The notes under the pieces: model-generated
Seen by the model: only the letters and a program-made list of their open reading frames with translations
Told to the model about the DNA's origin: nothing
Database searches by the model: none
Program-made: the position numbers and the translations under genes
Part shown: one piece after another, positions 5,143-7,818 of the stretch
Position numbering within the stretch: the stretch's first letter is position 1
How the letters are laid out: the number at the start of each line of letters is the position of its first letter
Assembly (NCBI RefSeq): GCF_963558545.1
Contig: NZ_CAUWHO010000001.1
Span: 1-7,818, forward strand
DNA: 7,818 nt
Origin: Tyzzerella sp963558545
GTDB taxonomy: Bacteria; Bacillota; Clostridia; Lachnospirales; CAG-274
Direction of reading: 5' to 3'

Positions 5143-5411
5143 TAAAATAACTCACTATGAGAGCCTATATTAATACAGGTTAAAATAAGTTTAGTTTCTT
5201 GTTTTTGGTAGATTAAGAGTAAATCGGGCTTTATGTGGCACTCTCTACACTCTTTAAATTCCCCTTTTAATTTATGGTCTTTATATTTTCTTTCAAGCGT
5301 TTCATTTTTAGCTAAACGATAAACGATTTCATCGACTAAGTTTTTATCGTTAATAGAGAGTTTTTTATAATTTTTTTTGTATTCTTTCAAAACTCTAATT
5401 TCATACTTCAC
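5142..5411 (-). CDS. YafQ/RelE-family toxin (mRNA interferase), intact
   Basis: The product has 89 residues if started at GTG 5411, which has AAGG 6 nt upstream and overlaps the antitoxin end by 11 nt. An ATG at 5462 would add 17 residues inside the antitoxin gene and lacks support. YafQ toxins cleave mRNA in the ribosomal A site. The family's active-site positions are present: YKDHKLKG (H46), ECHIKPDLLLIY (H59, D63), and the C-terminal GSHSELF (H85, F89). The Trp that follows the Asp in E. coli YafQ is Leu here. Length is normal (about 90 aa). The stop shares one base with the rep ATG, so toxin and replication initiator are made from the same message. A decayed relative lies at 482-756. Confidence 0.88.
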   Translation of the reverse strand: MKYEIRVLKEYKKNYKKLSINDKNLVDEIVYRLAKNETLERKYKDHKLKGEFKECRECHIKPDLLLIYQKQETKLILTCINIGSHSELF

Positions 5412-5622
5412 GCATAGCCTTTTTATAGGCATTGAAGTCTTTAAAGCTTTCATATTCGCCATTTTTTAATTGTTGTAAGGCTTTTTTCATAGAGCTTTCT
5501 TTTTTCTCTTGTGGAGTTTCATATCTTGTTAAAGAGTATGAAGCCTTTATGCTTTTAGCTAAACTTTCAAAAACAGGCAAAAATCTTTCATCAACTCCAT
5601 TAATTTCAACATTAAAAGTCAT
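5401..5622 (-). CDS. Antitoxin partner of the YafQ-type toxin
   Basis: This is a 73-residue protein starting MTFNVEINGVDERFLPVFES. The first 10-12 residues form a probable beta strand followed by helix, as in dimerising DNA-binding antitoxins. The C-terminal part (about 37-73: QEKKESSMKKAL... then YESFKDFNAYKKAM) is charged and likely wraps the toxin. GGAG lies 8 nt before the ATG at 5622. The stop is inside the toxin coding region (11-nt overlap), which lets antitoxin translation set toxin translation. The order antitoxin-toxin and the promoter directly upstream fit a type II module. The exact family (RelB/DinJ-like or other) was not recognised. The complex may repress its promoter near 5670. 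Confidence 0.8.
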   Translation of the reverse strand: MTFNVEINGVDERFLPVFESLAKSIKASYSLTRYETPQEKKESSMKKALQQLKNGEYESFKDFNAYKKAMREV

Positions 5623-5636
5623 TTTTTTTACTCCAT

Positions 5637-5967
5637 AATTTTCACATTAAATAAAGTTACTTTTCGTGTATTATAGCATAAAATAGTAAATAATAAACTT
5701 AAAATTACTTTATTACAACTTTAAATTAAAAAACTTTCTTTTTAAGTTTTAAGTTGTTTTAAGTTCTCTATTTTATAAGGTATATAAACATATTGTAACA
5801 AATAAACTTAAGCTTACTTTTTATAAAATCCTTATCAAACTATGATTTTATAGGGCTTTGCATAGTATAAAAAATAAATAGTAACAAATAAACTTAAGCT
5901 TACTTTGATACAAAATTTCACATTAAAAAACTTACTTTTCTCATAATTTTCACATTAAAAAACTTAC
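5637..5967. repeat. Direct-repeat array with DnaA-box-like sites (oriV2 candidate)
   Basis: GTAACAAATAAACTTAAGCT plus TACTTT (26 bp) occurs exactly at 5795-5820 and 5881-5906, with a diverged copy at 5685-5712. TTCACATTAAAAAACTTAC occurs exactly at 5917-5935 and 5949-5967, with relatives at 5641-5665 and 5725-5742. All share an A-rich AAACTTA-CTTACTTT core. Three copies carry (T)TTTCACAT, matching the TTCAC core reported for DnaA boxes in Campylobacterota (from memory). Repeats plus DnaA boxes upstream of a rep operon suggest the origin used by the 372-aa initiator. Two copies straddle the operon promoter, so they could equally be operators. Confidence 0.6.
5670..5678 (-). promoter_or_regulatory. 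Extended -10 promoter of the antitoxin-toxin-rep operon
   Basis: Minus strand TGC TATAAT (5678-5670) is a perfect extended -10; no clear -35 is seen, as is usual for Campylobacter. The predicted start is near 5663, about 40 nt before the antitoxin ATG. Repeat copies at 5641-5665 and 5685-5712 overlap the start point and the -35 area, so Rep or antitoxin binding there would repress all three genes. Confidence 0.65.
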
Positions 5968-6465
5968 AATAGCACCTTTCAAAGTATGGAAAATAGGGCT
6001 TTAAAATTTTCTACATATTCAATACATTAAATCAATATATACATAGCGACATTTTTTGATTTTTCAAAAAAAAAATCATTTGCCGTTTAAGTTTAAGATT
6101 AAATCAAAATCTTAAATTAAATTCTTTTTTTATTTTTAAAAATCTTTGAAAGCATTACTGGTAATTTGCTTCTAAAAGCTTTTAAACTTCATAGAAAGAA
6201 ATTAAACAAATCATTTCACTTAAGAGCATAGATTTCAAAAATTTTTTTTATGTGTGGGAATTTTTAAAGCATTAAGGCTATAAAATGAAAATAGCTTATA
6301 AATTAACAAAAATGCCTTTTAAATCAAAAAACTATTATTAAGTAATATCAACTATGCTTTAATAAACTAAAATCGATTTAAACTAAAGCTAGATAGCTTA
6401 AAAAATGTTTATCTTTCAAAATATGAAAACATAAGCATTTGATGAGGTTAAAGGCTTTGAAAGTA
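5968..6465. other. Non-coding AT-rich region after the repeat array
   Basis: No gene is supported. It contains two strong AT hairpins (6057-6116) and a possible 18-codon plus-strand ORF (6285-6341, AAGG upstream) with no further support. A small inverted repeat AAGCT/AGCTT (6386-6399), about 70 nt past the 345-aa rep stop, may act in its transcript end. Extreme A+T content next to putative origin repeats would suit strand opening. Confidence 0.45.
6057..6116. repeat. Two adjacent AT-rich hairpins
   Basis: TGATTTTT (6057-6064) pairs with AAAAATCA (6071-6078). TTTAAGATT (6092-6100) pairs with AATCTTAAA (6108-6116) around a 7-nt loop. They could be a bidirectional terminator between the two minus-strand operons or part of the origin's unwinding region. 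On the plus strand the second is followed, 8 nt later, by a T7 run. Confidence 0.4.
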
Positions 6466-7503
6466 TTACACAATATTATTCTTAAAAGTATCAATCATTT
6501 TAAAAAACGCTTCTTTATTTTTAGCGTTGAAAGTTTGTCCTATGTCATAAATTAAATTTTCAAATTCATCTCTTATAAGTCTTACTGCCATAAATTTTAA
6601 TTCTTTATAATCGAAAGAATTTGCCTCATAAAGCATATTTTCATACACGAACCTAGCTTTATTTTTTACCATATTGTGTGCTATTCTTAAATATTTGTCC
6701 TCTTTGGTTTCTATTTTTTCGCTTTCTTTTGCTAGTTTTTGCATATCGATATTTTCAGGTTTAAAAGTAAAGGTTATACCGATAACCTTGCCTCCTCTGC
6801 CCCTTGTGCCTTTTTGTTTTTCTTTTTCATAAGCAAGATTTTTAAAAGGCACTCTGATTTGGTCGAAAATATTGCGTTCTTTGGTAAGCTCTTTAAGGGC
6901 TGGTTTTAAAATAAATTTGTCTATATCTCCAGTCGTTTTATTTTCAGGTATATCCATAATCCTACAAAATTCTTCCCACTCAAAATAAGCTTTGCCTGTG
7001 GTTCTGTATTGCTTTAAAAGCCTGTAAAGTGTTTTTGTGTATTTACCACTAAGGGCGATAAATTCATTTAATTCAAAAGCGGTAAAATTTTGAGTAATAT
7101 TATTGACTAAATAGGCAAATTTGGGATTTACTATTAACACAATACGATTAAATAATTTGCTCGTATCGTAACCATCATTAGGATTTCTTTTAACATAATG
7201 AATTTGCATTTCTTGAAAAAGATTAATCGTTTTGTCTATGATTTCGGTTTCAGTTTCTATGATTTCTCTAAAATTTGCTTTAAAAAATTTTAATTTCAAA
7301 CTATCCATTACATCTGTAAGATATTGCCTAGAATTTAATTTTTCGTTAATTTTTAAATCGTTAGGAAATAGCTCTATCATATTTCCAAAACCTTTATTTT
7401 TTACTTTTGATAGAATTGTTATTAAAAGGTCTTGTTCTATCTCTGTAAATGCTGGTAGTTTTATTTTGTTAAAGTCGTTATGATATTTAACTATTTCTTT
7501 CAT
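6466..7503 (-). CDS. Rep_3-family plasmid replication initiator (345 aa)
   Basis: This is expected to bind the 22-bp iterons and open the origin. The first winged-helix domain spans roughly residues 1-140 (KIKLPAFTEIEQDLLITILS). The second contains the family hallmark LSGKYTKTLYRLLKQYRTTG (151-170), then YFEWEEFCRIMDIPE (173-187), ILKPALKEL (198-206) and a strand VIGITFTFKP (240-249). The C-terminal third (about 265-345) is helical and of unknown role. The start at 7503 is supported by AAGG 7 nt upstream (7514-7511), but that site is buried in an 8-bp stem (7508-7515 with 7533-7540). Upstream on the same message lie a 29-codon ORF and a predicted antisense RNA target, then a consensus promoter touching the iterons. 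Expression therefore looks controlled at both transcription and translation. Confidence 0.9.
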   Translation of the reverse strand: MKEIVKYHNDFNKIKLPAFTEIEQDLLITILSKVKNKGFGNMIELFPNDLKINEKLNSRQYLTDVMDSLKLKFFKANFREIIETETEIIDKTINLFQEMQIHYVKRNPNDGYDTSKLFNRIVLIVNPKFAYLVNNITQNFTAFELNEFIALSGKYTKTLYRLLKQYRTTGKAYFEWEEFCRIMDIPENKTTGDIDKFILKPALKELTKERNIFDQIRVPFKNLAYEKEKQKGTRGRGGKVIGITFTFKPENIDMQKLAKESEKIETKEDKYLRIAHNMVKNKARFVYENMLYEANSFDYKELKFMAVRLIRDEFENLIYDIGQTFNAKNKEAFFKMIDTFKNNIV

Positions 7504-7507
7504 ACGA

Positions 7508-7556
7508 TTGCCTTTTTTGCAAAATTTCCACCAAAGGCAAGGGGCTTCTCTGCCCC
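7508..7556 (-). promoter_or_regulatory. Leader hairpins hiding the rep ribosome binding site
   Basis: In the rep mRNA, TTGCCTTT (7540-7533) pairs with AAAGGCAA (7515-7508); the second arm contains the AAGG Shine-Dalgarno. Directly upstream, GGGGC (7556-7552) pairs with GCCCC (7545-7541) across a 6-nt loop. A ribosome stopping at the leader-ORF TAA (7566-7564) would cover the GGGGC arm. That may free GGCA (7554-7551) to pair with TGCC and release the Shine-Dalgarno. The stems are read directly; the switching is inference. Confidence 0.6.
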
Positions 7557-7563
7557 TGCGGTC

Positions 7564-7653
7564 TTATTTTGCAAAAAATACCACCATTTTCAGCCTAAAA
7601 AGCTTCAAATTTAGGTAAAATGCTACTTTAAGACGCTTACTATGTCGTTTCAT
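7564..7653 (-). CDS. 29-codon leader peptide upstream of rep
   Basis: The ORF starts MKRHSKRLKVAFYLNLKLFR and ends VVFFAK, then TAA. AGGA (7663-7660) sits 6 nt before the ATG. The peptide is basic and hydrophobic, 60 nt upstream of the rep start, and on the same transcript. Its ATG lies in the arm of a 7-bp stem (TACTATG, 6-nt loop, CATAGTA; 7657-7638) that is also the central hairpin of the predicted antisense RNA. This is the arrangement of a regulatory leader peptide whose translation opens a downstream structure, comparable to RepY of IncI-type plasmids (knowledge by analogy; no sequence similarity is claimed). The act of translation may matter more than the product. Confidence 0.55.
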   Translation of the reverse strand: MKRHSKRLKVAFYLNLKLFRLKMVVFFAK

Positions 7654-7710
7654 AGTATGTCCTAATAGTGGATTTCCGCCAAGAGTGTTAAAACTCAAGG
7701 CGGATTTTTT
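7625..7710 (+). ncRNA. Predicted antisense RNA opposite the rep leader
   Basis: A -10-like TAAAAT (7616-7621) predicts a start near 7625-7630, and a strong rho-independent terminator ends the RNA near 7710, giving about 85 nt. No plus-strand gene precedes this terminator. The RNA would fold into a 7-bp stem TACTATG/CATAGTA with loop TCGTTT (7638-7657) and the terminator stem. It is fully complementary to the rep mRNA start, including the leader-peptide ribosome binding site and ATG; the matching mRNA loop is AAACGA. It would block leader translation and hence rep. The terminator is firm; the promoter is weak, so the RNA itself is unproven. Confidence 0.5.
7675..7710 (+). terminator. Strong rho-independent terminator pointing into the iterons
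   Basis: TCCGCC (7675-7680) pairs with GGCGGA (7699-7704), and after an AA/AA internal loop GAGT (7683-7686) pairs with ACTC (7693-7696), loop GTTAAA. Six T follow (7705-7710). It is the only GC-rich T-tailed hairpin here. In the opposite orientation it has no T tail and forms the 5' end of the rep mRNA. Confidence 0.8.
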
Positions 7711-7739
7711 ATTATATCTTATTTTTTGGTATTTGTCAA
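7711..7739 (-). promoter_or_regulatory. Consensus promoter for leader peptide and rep
   Basis: Minus strand TTGACA (7739-7734), 17-nt spacer, TATAAT (7716-7711): both hexamers and the spacing match the sigma-70 consensus exactly, unusual for this kind of genome. The predicted start is near 7704. The -35 is 8 bp from the first CCC of the iterons (7748), so iteron-bound Rep could repress or modulate it. Confidence 0.85.
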
Positions 7740-7742
7740 TAA

Positions 7743-7818
7743 TTTTACCCTTTAATACTTACTATTTTACCCTTTAATACTTACTATTTTACCCTTTAAT
7801 ACTTACTATTTTACCCTT
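7743..7818. repeat. 22-bp iterons, part 2 (oriV1 candidate)
   Basis: Three perfect units at 7748-7769, 7770-7791 and 7792-7813, plus CCCTT at 7814-7818, continue into base 1 on a circular map. TTTTA at 7743-7747 matches the end of a further unit. Because the ends overlap identically, these may be the same copies as those at 1-66 or additional ones. Confidence 0.9.

Larger units (their letters stand above)
7504..7747. promoter_or_regulatory. Rep control region between iterons and rep
   Basis: From the iterons toward rep (minus strand) it holds a consensus promoter, a hairpin at the mRNA 5' end (the plus-strand terminator read in reverse), the leader ORF with its own binding site, a GC hairpin, and the stem that hides the rep Shine-Dalgarno. 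A sequence TTTTGCAAAA with nearby CCACCA occurs twice (near 7516-7533 and 7567-7588), a local duplication. The opposite strand carries the predicted antisense RNA. Confidence 0.65.
1..7818. other. Probable complete circular plasmid, opened inside its iteron array
   Basis: Bases 1-71 equal bases 7748-7818, both being three 22-bp repeat units plus CCCTT. Such terminal redundancy is what an assembler leaves when a circle is broken in a repeat. Closing the circle on the 71-nt overlap gives 7747 bp; overlaps of 49, 27 or 5 nt fit equally well, so the true iteron number is unresolved. Content (two plasmid initiators, a primase-like protein, toxin-antitoxin genes, no chromosomal genes) fits a plasmid. 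No relaxase or mobilisation gene is visible. Confidence 0.85.

Noticed and set aside
5412..5462. Longer toxin start at ATG 5462
   Set aside because: It would lie deep in the antitoxin gene without a binding site; the GTG at 5411 has AAGG upstream and gives the usual 89-residue length.
6285..6341. 18-codon plus-strand ORF (MKIAYKLTKMPFKSKNYY) with AAGG upstream
   Set aside because: It is very short, has no partner gene, conserved motif or clear promoter, and lies in AT-rich DNA where such ORFs arise by chance.

Overview
The window looks like one complete small circular plasmid of about 7.75 kb from a Campylobacter-like (Campylobacterota) host. Its first 71 bases are identical to its last 71 (1-71 and 7748-7818). 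Both copies lie in an array of 22-bp tandem direct repeats, so the contig was opened inside an iteron array. The host guess rests on strong A+T richness, Lys/Asn/Ile-rich proteins with A/T-ending codons, TGnTATAAT-type promoters with weak -35 elements, TTTTCAC-type DnaA-box candidates, and Rep_3-type initiators. I see no relaxase, resistance gene, transposase, tRNA, rRNA or CRISPR array, so it appears cryptic and not self-mobilisable.

Layout. 7743-7818 and 1-88: 22-bp iterons (oriV1 candidate), followed by twin hairpins (108-176) and two alternating purine-pyrimidine tracts (203-275). 482-971 (minus): a decayed YafQ/RelE-type toxin behind an intact small antitoxin gene. 1538-1850 (plus): two small membrane-protein genes, the second only 26 codons, with related sequence on both sides. 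2129-3574 (minus): a 481-residue replication protein with primase-type motifs, behind a long leader. 4024-5622 (minus): a tightly overlapping operon of antitoxin, YafQ-type toxin and a 372-residue Rep_3 initiator. 5637-5967: AT-rich direct repeats with three DnaA-box-like sequences (oriV2 candidate). 6466-7503 (minus): a second Rep_3 initiator of 345 residues, behind a structured leader next to the iterons.

How it may work together. The 345-aa initiator has the clearest control region. A consensus promoter (TTGACA, 17 nt, TATAAT) abuts the iterons. The mRNA leader carries a 29-codon ORF with its own ribosome binding site. The Rep Shine-Dalgarno lies in an 8-bp stem. A plus-strand promoter-like box and a strong rho-independent terminator predict an antisense RNA of about 85 nt over the leader-ORF start. 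This resembles leader-peptide/antisense copy control (as in IncI/IncB plasmids) placed beside iterons. The second initiator is translated from the end of a toxin-antitoxin operon, so stability and replication genes share one transcript. The plasmid therefore looks like a bi-replicon, possibly an old cointegrate. It carries one live and one dead addiction module of the same toxin family. All functional assignments come from reading motifs; no database search was run.
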